DNA of 64,000 bases from CBDIBC01 sp965276635 (GCA_965276635.1 CBDIBC010000003.1:186001-250000), one strand, 5' to 3'. Counted from the first letter of the stretch, positions 9,281 to 18,010 are shown. A program made the numbers and translations. Notes: generated by a model not told the origin, from the sequence alone.

Positions 9281-9862
9281 GTGGCGGTGTCGGTGGCGTT
9301 GACGGTCTTCCCCATCATCTTCCTGGGGGAGCTGCCGGACAAGACCATGTTCGCATCGCTGGTGCTGGCGTCACGGGGACGGCCCGGCTGGGTGTGGGGG
9401 GGCGCCGTCGTCGCCTTCGCCGTGCATGTGGTGATCGCCGTGTCGATTGGCGTGGCCCTCTTTGCCCTGCTCCCGCACCGGGTCGTCGACGTGATCGTCG
9501 CCGGGCTGTTCTTGGCCGGCGCTGTCTACTCCTGGCTCATCCGCAACCAGGACGAGGAGTCGGCCGAGGTCTCCGAGGCGGTGAGCCCGTTCCGGACATC
9601 GCTCACCGCGGCCGGTGTCATCTTCCTCGCCGAGTGGGGGGACCTCACCCAGATCCTGACCGCGAACCTGGCGGCTCGCTACCACGACCCGATCAGCGTC
9701 GGCGTGGGCGCCCTGGTGGCGTTGGCCGTCGTGGCTGCCATCGCGGTGATTGGTGGCCGCAGCCTCACCCGCCTGATCTCCGTGCGGAAGGTGCGCATCA
9801 TCACCGCGGCTGTCCTGGTCGTGCTGACCGTGGTCACCGCCGTGCAGGCCGCCAGGGCCTGA
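9281..9862 (+). CDS. TMEM165/GDT1 (UPF0016) family cation transporter
   Basis: 193 residues with six hydrophobic segments and the two family motifs, GELPDKT near residue 15 and EWGDLTQ near residue 115, related to the E-x-G-D-[KR]-[TS] signature. Members transport Mn2+ or Ca2+ across membranes. The first motif carries LP in place of a Gly before Asp, a common bacterial variant. The GTG at 9281 starts just before the first membrane segment; other GTG codons follow within a few residues. Confidence 0.88.
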   Translation: MAVSVALTVFPIIFLGELPDKTMFASLVLASRGRPGWVWGGAVVAFAVHVVIAVSIGVALFALLPHRVVDVIVAGLFLAGAVYSWLIRNQDEESAEVSEAVSPFRTSLTAAGVIFLAEWGDLTQILTANLAARYHDPISVGVGALVALAVVAAIAVIGGRSLTRLISVRKVRIITAAVLVVLTVVTAVQAARA

Positions 9863-9901
9863 CCGACGGAGGGGAGGGACCGCCGGAAGGGGGAAGTCGG
9901 C

Positions 9902-10264
9902 TCAGCGGGGCGCTTGCAGGGCGAAGCGGATCAGCGGGATCTGCAGTGGCACCCGACCCCAGATGGCGACCTGCCGCCACCACGGCTGCTTGGCCCGAGT
10001 CTCGGCCACGGCCATGTGGATGTTCGCCGGCCAGACACCGACCAGCAGCGCAGCACTGGCCGGACCGGCCCACGACTGGCCGGTGACCAGACCGGCGGCG
10101 CAGGCCAGCTCGGCCACGCCCGAGGCGTACACGACCTGGCGGTGGCGTGGCACCCACGGAGGCATGATCCGCACGAAGACCTTCGGGGCAACCAGGTGCA
10201 CGAGGCCCGACACGCCGAACGCGGCCGCGACCAGTCGGGGTCCACGAGGTAGAGACGATGCCAT
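9902..10264 (-). CDS. DoxX-like small membrane protein
   Basis: 120 residues with four hydrophobic segments, starting MASSLPRGPRLVAAAFGVSG and containing GLVHLVAPKVFVRIMPPWVP, which resembles DoxX/DoxD-like proteins. The role is uncertain (some relatives act in redox or thiosulfate metabolism). The start at 10264 was preferred over a longer frame because the upstream part reads as the antisense of the divergent SDR promoter and start. Confidence 0.75.
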   Translation of the reverse strand: MASSLPRGPRLVAAAFGVSGLVHLVAPKVFVRIMPPWVPRHRQVVYASGVAELACAAGLVTGQSWAGPASAALLVGVWPANIHMAVAETRAKQPWWRQVAIWGRVPLQIPLIRFALQAPR

Positions 10265-10367
10265 GGCGGAGCGTAGCCACCGCTCCTGCTCGCCCGACCG
10301 GCGATGCACGACCGGCGATGCACGACCAGCGATGCCCGCTGCGCCCGACACCGCATACGGTGACGCG

Positions 10368-11120
10368 GTGACCTCACCTACGGATCGTCTGTCGCTGTCG
10401 GGTCGCGTGGCCATCGTCACCGGCGCCTCTCGGGGCATCGGCTTGGCCACTGCCCAGGCCATGGCTGCGGTCGGAGCCCGGGTCATGCTCACGTCGCGAA
10501 AGCAAGACGCGCTCGACGCCGCCGCCGCCGATATCCCCGCTTCGGCGACCTTCGCCGCCCACGCCGGCGACCCGGAGCAGATCGAGGCATGCGTGGCGGC
10601 CACCCTCGACCGCCTCGGTACCGTCGACATCCTGGTCAACAACGCCGCCACCAACCCGTACTTCGGGCCGACGATCGATGTCGACCTGCCCCGCTACGAC
10701 AAGATCATGGAGGTGAACGTCCGTGGTCCGCTGGCCTGGACGCAGGCCGTGTGGCGGTCGGGCATGTCCGAGGGCGGTGGGGTGGTGATCAACGTCTCTT
10801 CCGTCGGCGGCCTCCGCCACGCCGGTGGCATCGGGGTCTACGACGTCTCCAAGGCCGCCCTGCTGCACCTGACCCGGGTGCTCGCCGCCGAGCTGGCGCC
10901 GACGGTACGGGTGAACGCCTTGGCCCCCGGCCTGGTCAAGACCGACTTCGCTCGCACCTTGTGGGAGCCCGACGAGGCGGGCGTGGCGGCCCGCACCCCG
11001 CTCGGGCGCATCGGTGTCCCCACCGACATCGCCGGCGCGGCCGTGTTCCTGGCATCGGACCTGGCGTCGTGGGTCACCGGCCAGACGTTCGTGGTGGACG
11101 GCGGCGCCCTGCTGATCTGA
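10368..11120 (+). CDS. Short-chain dehydrogenase/reductase (SDR, FabG-like)
   Basis: 250 residues of classical SDR length. The NAD(P) loop is TGASRGIG, followed by NNAA, a catalytic Ser in VINVSSVGG, and YDVSK with the catalytic Tyr and Lys. The end WVTGQTFVVDGG is typical of the family. The GTG start at 10368 places the first beta strand at residue 13. It stands alone and is followed by a 389-bp intergenic region with a dispersed repeat. Substrate unknown. Confidence 0.9.
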   Translation: MTSPTDRLSLSGRVAIVTGASRGIGLATAQAMAAVGARVMLTSRKQDALDAAAADIPASATFAAHAGDPEQIEACVAATLDRLGTVDILVNNAATNPYFGPTIDVDLPRYDKIMEVNVRGPLAWTQAVWRSGMSEGGGVVINVSSVGGLRHAGGIGVYDVSKAALLHLTRVLAAELAPTVRVNALAPGLVKTDFARTLWEPDEAGVAARTPLGRIGVPTDIAGAAVFLASDLASWVTGQTFVVDGGALLI

Positions 11121-11509
11121 CGCTGGCATGGCGGTCTTGGGCCCCGACGCGCCGCAACGGGGGCTCCGCGCCGCAGAGGTTCGGTGCGGTTCGGACAGGA
11201 TGGCTGCGGGGCCGGGCGCACTTTGGGTCGCCCTGGGACCAACATCGCGCCGAACCTCCGGCTCGCTCGGCCAAAGCTGCGCCCAACCTCGCACCCGACA
11301 GCTCGCACCGCCAGCTCGCCAGCTCGCACCGGTCGCACCGGTCGGGTCGGCGCCCCGGCCGGCCCTTCGGCCGCGGTCAACGGCACGCGCCGGCGCCGGC
11401 AACTCACGCGCAGGCCGCGGCCGAGTGTGCGCCCAGGCGGCGGTCAAGGGCATGCGACGGTGGCGCCACCGAATCGGTCGAACCGGGACGATGGGGTACG
11501 ATCTGCTCC
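11121..11509. other. Intergenic region with dispersed repeat, no convincing gene
   Basis: 389 bp between the SDR and the STAS gene. It contains a 115-bp repeat copy (listed separately) followed by short direct repeats such as CAGCTCGC and tandem CACCGGTCG-like runs near 11300-11350. Long open frames on both strands here are low-complexity Arg/Ala/Pro-rich products of high GC and were not accepted as genes. Confidence 0.6.
11176..11290. repeat. Dispersed intergenic repeat, copy 1
   Basis: It starts with GAGGTTCGGTGCGGTT and ends with CTGCGCCCAACCTC, so the ends are roughly inverted. In the middle is a hairpin core, TTTGGGTC then GGACCAA. A second copy with the same order of blocks lies at 39092-39216. 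No open frame is conserved between the copies, so it looks like a non-coding palindromic element. Confidence 0.65.
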
Positions 11510-11836
11510 GTGACAGCCACGTGGGAGAGCGGATCGCTCGACATCGCCGTGGAAGCGGCGGCCGCCCAGGCCATCTGCCGGCTGCGGGGCGACCTGGACG
11601 CAGGGAGCGTGCCGCATGTGCGGACCGTGCTGGCCGACCAGTTGGACGCCGAGCGGGATGCCGTCGTCGACCTGTCCGGCCTGCGGTTCATCGACTCGAG
11701 TGGCATCGGCGCCCTGGTCGGCGCGGCCCGGCGCTACCAGGCGGCGGGCCACAGCCTGTTGCTGCGTGACCCGTCGACCTCGATCCGCCGGGTGCTGGAG
11801 ATGACCGGCGTCACCGGCGCCGGCATGGTGGAATGA
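11510..11836 (+). CDS. STAS-domain anti-sigma factor antagonist
   Basis: 108 residues, full length for a SpoIIAA/RsbV-like STAS protein. The phosphorylatable serine region is GLRFIDSSGIGALVGA, preceded by RGDLDAGSVPHVRTVL, which matches the strand-helix start of the fold. Such proteins bind anti-sigma kinases and release sigma factors when unphosphorylated. The GTG at 11510 was chosen because it gives family length. No kinase partner is adjacent. The 3' end is extended by a 14-bp tandem repeat that includes the stop codon. Confidence 0.85.
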   Translation: MTATWESGSLDIAVEAAAAQAICRLRGDLDAGSVPHVRTVLADQLDAERDAVVDLSGLRFIDSSGIGALVGAARRYQAAGHSLLLRDPSTSIRRVLEMTGVTGAGMVE

Positions 11837-11878
11837 GCATGGTGGAGTAAGCACGGTGCAGTAAGCACGGTGGAGTAG
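11825..11878 (+). repeat. 14-bp tandem repeat starting in the last codons of the STAS gene
   Basis: Nearly four units of ATGGTGGAATGAGC and variants. The first unit covers the last codons and the TGA stop of the STAS gene. The following units carry TAA, TAA and TAG at the same place. Confidence 0.8.
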
Positions 11879-11935
11879 GGGGCTGGAGGACGCGAACCAC
11901 GAACGGGGGGCGCCCGGCCGGTAGCCTCGTCGGCC

Positions 11936-12697
11936 GTGCCCCCTACCCTGCGCGATCGGGCCGTCGGTCTGGCGAACGAAGCGGGCGCTTCGGCGCTCCA
12001 CGGCGTCGAGCACCTGGTGGTGCGCAGCTCGACCGTGCCCACGACCCCGTTCCTGGCGACCGACACGTTCGGATGGATCGCCGAGCTCGAGCGGAGCTGG
12101 ACGACCATCCGGGCCGAGCTGGACGATGTGCTCCGCTACCGCGACGCCTTGCCGAACTTCCAGGACATCTCCATCGACCAGGCCTCGATCACCGATGACG
12201 ACGGCTGGAAGACATTCTTCTTCGTGGGCTACGGGTTCCGGGCCGAGGCCAACTGCGCCCGTTGCCCGCAGACGGCTGCGCTCCTCGACGCGGTGCCCGG
12301 CCTCACCACCGCGTTCTTCTCCATCCTCTCGCCGCGCAAGCAGATCCCCGAGCACCGCGGCCCGTGGCGTGGCGTGTTGCGCTACCACCTGGCGCTGCGG
12401 GTCCCGGAGCCGACGGACCAGGCCGGCATCGAGGTGGGCGGCGAGATGGCCCACTGGGAGGAGGGTCGCAGCCTGCTCTTCGACGATGGCTACACCCACC
12501 GGGCGTGGAACGACACCGACGGTGTCCGGGTGGTGCTCTTCGCAGACGTGCTGCGCCCCCTTGGTCCGGCGGCCACGCGCCTCAACCGGGGCCTCATCCG
12601 GGCCATCGGGCGCTCGCCCTACATCGCCGACGCCCGGTCCCGCCACGAGGCGTGGGAACAGCGCTTCGAGGCCGAGCGCCAGGCTGGGCGGCGGTGA
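11936..12697 (+). CDS. Aspartyl/asparaginyl beta-hydroxylase-like Fe(II)/2-oxoglutarate oxygenase
   Basis: 253 residues. The cupin-like core has QIPEHRGPWRGVLRYH (His140, Arg149) and a second ligand in DDGYTHRAWN (His188), followed by RVVLFADVLRP with Arg198. These are the two iron-binding histidines and the 2-oxoglutarate-binding arginine of the Asp_Arg_Hydrox family, which includes LpxO-type lipid hydroxylases. The stop overlaps the start of the next gene (TGATG), so it is translationally coupled to the serine palmitoyltransferase-like enzyme. A role in hydroxylating a sphingoid or acyl chain is an attractive inference from this coupling and is not proven. Confidence 0.85.
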   Translation: MPPTLRDRAVGLANEAGASALHGVEHLVVRSSTVPTTPFLATDTFGWIAELERSWTTIRAELDDVLRYRDALPNFQDISIDQASITDDDGWKTFFFVGYGFRAEANCARCPQTAALLDAVPGLTTAFFSILSPRKQIPEHRGPWRGVLRYHLALRVPEPTDQAGIEVGGEMAHWEEGRSLLFDDGYTHRAWNDTDGVRVVLFADVLRPLGPAATRLNRGLIRAIGRSPYIADARSRHEAWEQRFEAERQAGRR

Positions 12698-13917
12698 TGG
12701 CCCGACCGCCACGGACGCCTTCCACGGACATCTTCGCCAAGGCCGCCGACCCCCGCGTCGAGGAGTGGCGCCTGGCCGAGTCGCTCGACATGTGGCCGTA
12801 CTTTCGGGAGCTCACCGGGAAGATCGGGCCGACGATCGACGTGGACGGCCGGTCCACGGTCATGCTGGGATCGAACAACTACCTGGGTCTGACCACCGAC
12901 CCGCGCGTGCGTGGCGCGGCGATCGCCGCGGTGGAGCGGTACGGCACGGGTGTGACCGGCAGCCGCCTGTTGAACGGCACCCTCACCCTGCACCGCGAGC
13001 TGGAGGAGATCCTGGCCGACTGGGTGGGGACGGAGGCGGCCCTGGTCTTCTCCACCGGCTACAGCGCCAACCTGGGTCTGCTGGCGGCGATGGTCGGTCC
13101 GGGCGACGTGGTGATCCTGGACTCGGCGGCGCACGCCAGCCTGGTCGACGGGGCCCGGCTGTCGGAGGGAACCCTGCGGGCGTTCCGCCACAACCGGCCC
13201 AACAGCCTGCGTCACACCCTCCGCACCGCGATGCCCGCTGACCCCGACGGCCCTCCGGCCGGCGGGGTGCTGGTCGCCGTCGACGGCATCTACTCGATGG
13301 AGGGCGACGAAGCGCCGCTGAAGGAGATCGAGTGCGCCTGTGCCGACCACGGCGCCCGGCTCTTCGTCGACGAGGCCCACGGCCTCGGGGTGGTCGGTCC
13401 GGCAGGAGCCGGGAGCGCCGCCGCCGCCGGACTGTCGCCGGATCTGATGATGGGGACCTTCTCCAAGTCCTTGGCCAGCTGCGGCGGGTTCATCGCCGGG
13501 CCGCAGGTCGTCATCGACTACCTGAAGATCGCCTGTCGGCCGTTGCTGTACACCGCGTCGGGAGTGCCGGCCGCATTGGGCGCCGCCCTCGAGGCGGTGC
13601 GGATCGCCCGGGCGGAGGACTGGCGGCGCGACTCGATCACCGCCCGGGCCCAGCAGCTGCGCAATGGGTTGGCGGACCTGGGCTACCGGGTTGGGCCCCC
13701 ATCGCCCAGCGCCATCGTGGCCGTCCACGTCGACGACGTCTGGTCCGCCGGGGTCATGTGGAAGGCGCTGCTGGCCCAAGGGGTCTACACCAACTGCGCC
13801 GTCCCCCCGGCGGTGCCCCGGCCGTTGCTGCGGACCTCGGTGATGGCGACCCACACCGAGGTGGAGATCGACCGGGCGCTGTCGGTCTTCGAGGCGGTCA
13901 GATCGACGTCGGCCTGA
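12697..13917 (+). CDS. spt: Serine palmitoyltransferase-type alpha-oxoamine synthase
   Basis: 406 residues, a PLP-dependent fold type I enzyme. The PLP lysine lies in GTFSKS (Lys257), preceded by VDEAHGLGVVG. Several features favour Spt over the KBL and BioF paralogues: FSKS rather than the LGKA-type motif, IACRPLLYTAS after it, and MWKALLAQGVYTN near the C-terminus, all closely resembling my recollection of the Sphingomonas enzyme. Spt condenses serine with an acyl thioester to give 3-ketosphinganine. The gene is coupled to the hydroxylase upstream and overlaps the reductase-like gene downstream. An alternative role as another oxoamine synthase remains possible. Confidence 0.85.
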   Translation: MARPPRTPSTDIFAKAADPRVEEWRLAESLDMWPYFRELTGKIGPTIDVDGRSTVMLGSNNYLGLTTDPRVRGAAIAAVERYGTGVTGSRLLNGTLTLHRELEEILADWVGTEAALVFSTGYSANLGLLAAMVGPGDVVILDSAAHASLVDGARLSEGTLRAFRHNRPNSLRHTLRTAMPADPDGPPAGGVLVAVDGIYSMEGDEAPLKEIECACADHGARLFVDEAHGLGVVGPAGAGSAAAAGLSPDLMMGTFSKSLASCGGFIAGPQVVIDYLKIACRPLLYTASGVPAALGAALEAVRIARAEDWRRDSITARAQQLRNGLADLGYRVGPPSPSAIVAVHVDDVWSAGVMWKALLAQGVYTNCAVPPAVPRPLLRTSVMATHTEVEIDRALSVFEAVRSTSA

Positions 13918-14828
13918 CCGGCGCCACCGGCCACCTCGGCGGGCTCCTCCTCGACGCGCTCCTCGCCGACGCCGACGTCACGTCGGTGCGCTCGGTCGCC
14001 CGACGACCGCTGCCGAACAGGACGGTCGGTGGGCCCGGACGGCCCCGGCTCCGCCACGTCCAGGCCGACCTGCGCAGCCCGGCGGCCCGGGAGGCGCTCG
14101 CCGGGGTCGACCTGCTCTACCACCTGGGCTTCCAGCTGTGGCCCGGTACCGGCGGCCCGGCAGCCATGGAGGGCGCCAACGTGGCCGGCACGGCCAACGT
14201 CCTCGCCGCCGGACCCAGCCGTGTCGTGCTGGCGTCGTCCGCTGCGGTGTACGGCGCCTGGCCGGCCAATCCGCTCCCGCTCGGCGAAGCCCACCCCCCA
14301 CGGCCCAACCCGGCATGCGCCTACGCTGTACAGAAGCTGGCGGTGGAGCAGCTGTGCACGGCTGGGGTGCCGTCGGTGATCCTCCGGATCGGCGCCGTGC
14401 TGGGCGCCCACGCCGACCGGGCGATAGCCGCCTCGGTCGCCGGCTACCGCCGAGTCGTCCCGGCCGTGCGCAGCGTCACCCAGGCGGTGCAGTTCCTCGA
14501 CGAGGCCGACGTGGTCGCCGCCCTCCTCGCCGCCGGCCGAGCCGGCTCGGGAGTCGGCCCGCTGCTGAACGTCGCCCCGCCCGACTGGCTGAGCGCGGCC
14601 GACATCGCCAGGATCTCCGGCGGGCGGGTGGTGGCGCTGCCCGGTCCGGCGTTGCTCGGCGTGGCCGAGATCGGCCGTCGGTTGCGCCTCCTGCCCTTCG
14701 GCGCCGACCGCGCCGTGCTCCTCGGCGGCCCGCTGGCGCTCGACCCGGCGGCCGCCGGTGCCGAGCTCGGTTGGCAGGCCCGCTGGTCCTCCGCCGATGT
14801 CCTGGCCGCCGCGCTGGCCCGGACGTGA
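13902..14828 (+). CDS. NAD-dependent epimerase/dehydratase family protein (CerR-like candidate)
   Basis: About 308 residues of an extended SDR. The NAD loop is LTGATGHLGG at the very N-terminus, the catalytic Ser lies in LASSAAVYG, and the Tyr/Lys pair in YAVQK. No ATG, GTG or TTG occurs in frame at a sensible place. The frame begins either at ATC 13902, which preserves the first beta strand, or at CTG 13914, which overlaps the Spt stop as CTGA. The Spt neighbour suggests the 3-ketosphinganine or ceramide reductase role assigned to Caulobacter CerR. The family call is firm; the specific role is inferred from context. Confidence 0.78.
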   Translation: MDVGLTGATGHLGGLLLDALLADADVTSVRSVARRPLPNRTVGGPGRPRLRHVQADLRSPAAREALAGVDLLYHLGFQLWPGTGGPAAMEGANVAGTANVLAAGPSRVVLASSAAVYGAWPANPLPLGEAHPPRPNPACAYAVQKLAVEQLCTAGVPSVILRIGAVLGAHADRAIAASVAGYRRVVPAVRSVTQAVQFLDEADVVAALLAAGRAGSGVGPLLNVAPPDWLSAADIARISGGRVVALPGPALLGVAEIGRRLRLLPFGADRAVLLGGPLALDPAAAGAELGWQARWSSADVLAAALART

Positions 14829-14883
14829 CCGTGGGGGGTGCGGCCCGCCCGGCCGTGTTTGCCCAGCCGGGCCTGCGCCTCGC

Positions 14884-16008
14884 CTACACCGGACGTTGGT
14901 AGAGGCGCCACACCTTCGAGCGGGTCGCTCCCATGGCCTGCAGCTGGGTGTTGATGCGGTCGTTGCTGGCCAGCGTCCAACCCCCCTCCGCCGTGTCGAT
15001 GCCACCGGCGACCAGGCGATCGACGATCTCCTGGTAGAGCAACGGTCCGAGCGCCAGGTTCTGGTGCTCGGGCTTGATCCCGAGCGCCCACACCCGGGCG
15101 TGGGTCAGGGTCTTGCGGCCCCGCAACAGCGGTAGCCACCCGAAGGGCAGCAGCCGCCCGCTGCGGATCCGGAGCATCAGGCGGTTGATGTCGGGCAGCG
15201 CCAGGCAGACGGCCACCACCTCACCGTCGCTGGTCTCTGCCCCGAATGCCCATTCGGGGTTCAGGATGGGCTTGAGCTGCTTGGCCAGGTGGCGGACCTC
15301 GGCCTCGGGCATGGGCGCGAAGCCCCAGTTGTGCTGCCACGCCGCGTTGTACACCTCGAAGAACCGGCTCACCTGGTCCTCGAAGTCGGCCATGTCCAGG
15401 CTGCGGATGTGCACCTTGGACCGCTCCCGGATGCGAGCCAGGGTGCGGCGCTGCCGATCGGACAGGCCGGTGGTCAGCCGCTCGAAGTGCCAGCCGTAGA
15501 GGTCCATCGCCGGCCGCCAGCCCTCGTCGACCCACAGGCGCTCGTAATACCGGGGGTTCTGCAGGGTGAGCACCGCCGGAGGCTCGTCGAAGCCCTCGAC
15601 CAGCAGTCCCAACTCGTCGTTCGTCGTGAACGAAGCCGGGCCCACACAGGTGTCGGCGCCCTGCGAGCGGACCCACTCGCACGCCACCTCGAACAGGCGG
15701 TGGGCGACCTCCGGATCGTCGAACGTGTCGAAGAAGCCGACCCAACCCCAATGGACGTCCTGGTAGGTGTTGAAGAACGAGTCGACGCAGGCGCCGATGC
15801 GGCCCACCGGTCGCCCGTTGCGGTACGCCACCCACAGCGCCGTCTGCTGGTGGGCGGTGGCCGGGTGGCGGGGAGACAGGCGGTCGTAGACGCTCAACCG
15901 CAGTGGGGGGACCCAGTGCGGGTCGCCGCCGTGGATCCGGAAGGGGATGTCGACGAACAGGCGGCGACCGAGCAGGTTGCGCACCGGTCGGATGTCCACG
16001 GCTCCCAT
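14884..16008 (-). CDS. GNAT-fold acyltransferase (bacterial ceramide synthase candidate)
   Basis: 374 residues. The N-terminal half has an HWVPPLRLSVYDRLSPRHP segment and GWVGFFDTFDDPEVAHRLFE with GPASFTTNDELG, the pattern of large GNAT-like proteins. The C-terminal half has an acetyltransferase-like core with RVWALGIKPEHQNLALGPLLYQE. The protein is of the type called bCerS in Caulobacter, which N-acylates the sphingoid base. It is convergent with the CerR-like gene (55 bp between stops) and divergent from the metallo-hydrolase at 16092. The fold call is reasonable; the bCerS role depends on the neighbours. Confidence 0.75.
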   Translation of the reverse strand: MGAVDIRPVRNLLGRRLFVDIPFRIHGGDPHWVPPLRLSVYDRLSPRHPATAHQQTALWVAYRNGRPVGRIGACVDSFFNTYQDVHWGWVGFFDTFDDPEVAHRLFEVACEWVRSQGADTCVGPASFTTNDELGLLVEGFDEPPAVLTLQNPRYYERLWVDEGWRPAMDLYGWHFERLTTGLSDRQRRTLARIRERSKVHIRSLDMADFEDQVSRFFEVYNAAWQHNWGFAPMPEAEVRHLAKQLKPILNPEWAFGAETSDGEVVAVCLALPDINRLMLRIRSGRLLPFGWLPLLRGRKTLTHARVWALGIKPEHQNLALGPLLYQEIVDRLVAGGIDTAEGGWTLASNDRINTQLQAMGATRSKVWRLYQRPV

Positions 16009-16091
16009 CGGGGCGAAGGTACTCGCGCCGCCGGACCCGTACGTCCGCCGTCAATCGCACCGGACCGGGGTGGCCTGGCAAGCTGGAGCCG

Positions 16092-17135
16092 ATGTCCACC
16101 ACGACTGCCGAACCTCTCCCTCCCGTCGAGCTGGTGCGCCCGGGGATATGGAGCATCCCTGTTCCCATCCCGAACAACCCGTTGCGCTACGTGCTGGTGT
16201 ACGCCTTCGAGACCGATCGCGGGCCGTTCATCGTCGATGCCGGGTGGAACACCGACGACGCCTACCAGACGCTGGCCGACGGCCTGGCCACCGCCGGCTT
16301 CGCCATCACCGACGTGCAGGGTGTGCTCGTCACCCACATCCACCCGGACCACTACGGCCTGGCCGGGCGGGTGCGTGATGCGTCCGGTGCGTGGGTCGCG
16401 TTGCACCCCGCCGACGCCCGCCTCCTGCAGCGCCGCTACGCGGACCCGGCCGACCTGCTGGTCGAGGTCGGCCACATGTTGGCGCGCATGGGCGCGCCGG
16501 CCGAGGAGATCACCGAGCTGTCGGAGTCGTCCATGCCCGTGCGCCCGCTCGTGCAGGCCGTCGACCCGGACGTGCTGATCGAGGACGGTGACAAGCCGGA
16601 GGTTCCCGGCTGGGACCTCCGGGCCATCTGGACGCCGGGCCACTCGCCCGGGCACCTGTGCTTCTACGAGCCCCAGCACCGGCTGCTCCTCGCCGGCGAT
16701 CACGTGCTGCCGCGCATCACACCGAACATCTCCTTCCACCCCCAGGCCGGCCCCGATCCCCTCGGTGACTTCCTCCGCTCACTCGAAAAGGTGGCGGCGT
16801 TCGACACCGAGGAGGTCCTCCCCGCCCACGAGCATCGCTTCGCCGACCTGCCCGGCCGGGTGGGTGAGCTGCAGGCCCACCACCGGGAGCGCTTCGCCGA
16901 GGTGATCAGCGCCATCCGCGACGGCGTGCGCACCAGCTGGGACATCGCTCCCCGGATGCACTGGTCGCGTCCATGGGATCAGATCCAGGGGTTCATGCGG
17001 CGGGCGGCGGTGAGCGAGACCCTCGCCCACCTCCATGCGCTCGAGCAGCAGGGGATCGTGCGGGAGGAGATCGGTGAGCCGTCGGCGTGGCACGTGATCG
17101 CCGACGACGGCCCGGCCGCTCCGGCTGGCGGATGA
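16092..17135 (+). CDS. Metallo-beta-lactamase fold hydrolase
   Basis: 347 residues. The metal-binding signature is THIHPDHYG (His82, His84, Asp86, His87), followed by GHSPGHLC and AGDHVLP, with a late PAHEH. The C-terminal ~90 residues form a helical extension seen in many MBL-fold hydrolases of the glyoxalase II/thioesterase type. The ATG at 16092 fits the family. It is the last well-conserved gene before the lower-GC island. Substrate unknown. Confidence 0.88.
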   Translation: MSTTTAEPLPPVELVRPGIWSIPVPIPNNPLRYVLVYAFETDRGPFIVDAGWNTDDAYQTLADGLATAGFAITDVQGVLVTHIHPDHYGLAGRVRDASGAWVALHPADARLLQRRYADPADLLVEVGHMLARMGAPAEEITELSESSMPVRPLVQAVDPDVLIEDGDKPEVPGWDLRAIWTPGHSPGHLCFYEPQHRLLLAGDHVLPRITPNISFHPQAGPDPLGDFLRSLEKVAAFDTEEVLPAHEHRFADLPGRVGELQAHHRERFAEVISAIRDGVRTSWDIAPRMHWSRPWDQIQGFMRRAAVSETLAHLHALEQQGIVREEIGEPSAWHVIADDGPAAPAGG

Positions 17136-17429
17136 CGAGGGCAGGACGTCGCTTCCCGCCAAGTCCCACGCTATGGCGCGGCGTCGTGTTCTGCCCGGTC
17201 ATCACAGAGCTGTCGATCATCGGATCGGCCAAGGGGGACGGACTGTGACTCGATGAGACAGGTTTGTTGGGACAGAAATTTGGGACACCGAGGACCGGTT
17301 CGAGCGGGGGGTGGAAAGGTGGTGGCGACGAGTGGTCGGGCCGAAGCGTGGTGGCGCCCATGGCCACCACGGTCATCGACCGATTCTTCCCGGTCTGGCG
17401 GACCGGGATCTGGTGGCGGCTCTGCCCGG

Positions 17430-18010
17430 GCACTGCCTGATTGCGGGGGCCGCGTCAGCCACCACGGCGACGAGGAGCAGTGGCAGGTCGATCTCTCCGA
17501 GCCCAAGGTGGTCACCACCCGCTTCACCGTCGCGATCGGCCACTGCAGCGCCATATGTCGGTCCTCGGCTCGCTCGGCGTCCACCTGATCTGGTCCCGGT
17601 GCATCGAGATGTGGTGGCCCGAGCGAACCGCTCGAAGACCGTCACCATGGACGAGAGCGGCGGGCGGGTCGGCGGGGCCGGGACGTGGCTGTGGGTCGCC
17701 GCCAACGACGAGATCACCGTGTGCTGGGTCGCCGACGGCCGAGGGTTCGAGCAGGCGACCGAGGTCATCACCGCCGACTACGACGGGGTGCTGGTCCGTG
17801 ACGGCTACGTCGTCTACAACCACTACGAAGCGGCCACCCATCAATCCTGCACAGCGCACGTTCTGCGACGCGGCCATGAGATGGAAGGCGACCTTCCCGA
17901 CGGGCCGTTAGGTTAGATCCCCGCCGCGGCCAAGGCCACTCCTTGATGCCCTCGTCGGCCGCGACCTGCCCGCGTCGGACCGGCCGGCTGTCGCGGTCGA
18001 TCCTCGGCCA
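17430..18010 (+). pseudogene. IS66-family transposase remnant (middle part, frameshifted)
   Basis: Three frames are needed to follow the homology. The first holds a zinc-ribbon region (LPDCGG then EEQWQVDLSEPK and FTVAIGHC, about 17434-17560). The second holds the DDE core start (MDESGGRVGGAGTWLWVA, from 17647) through THQSCTAHVLRRGHEM to a stop at 17916. A third holds GRDLPASDRPAVAV near 17960. The order matches IS66 TnpC. Both ends are missing, so it is a non-functional relic. Confidence 0.75.

Noticed and set aside
11128..11506. Arg/Ala/Pro-rich frames between the SDR and STAS genes
   Set aside because: GC-driven; the region is a repeat with hairpins and the frames are not conserved in copy 2.
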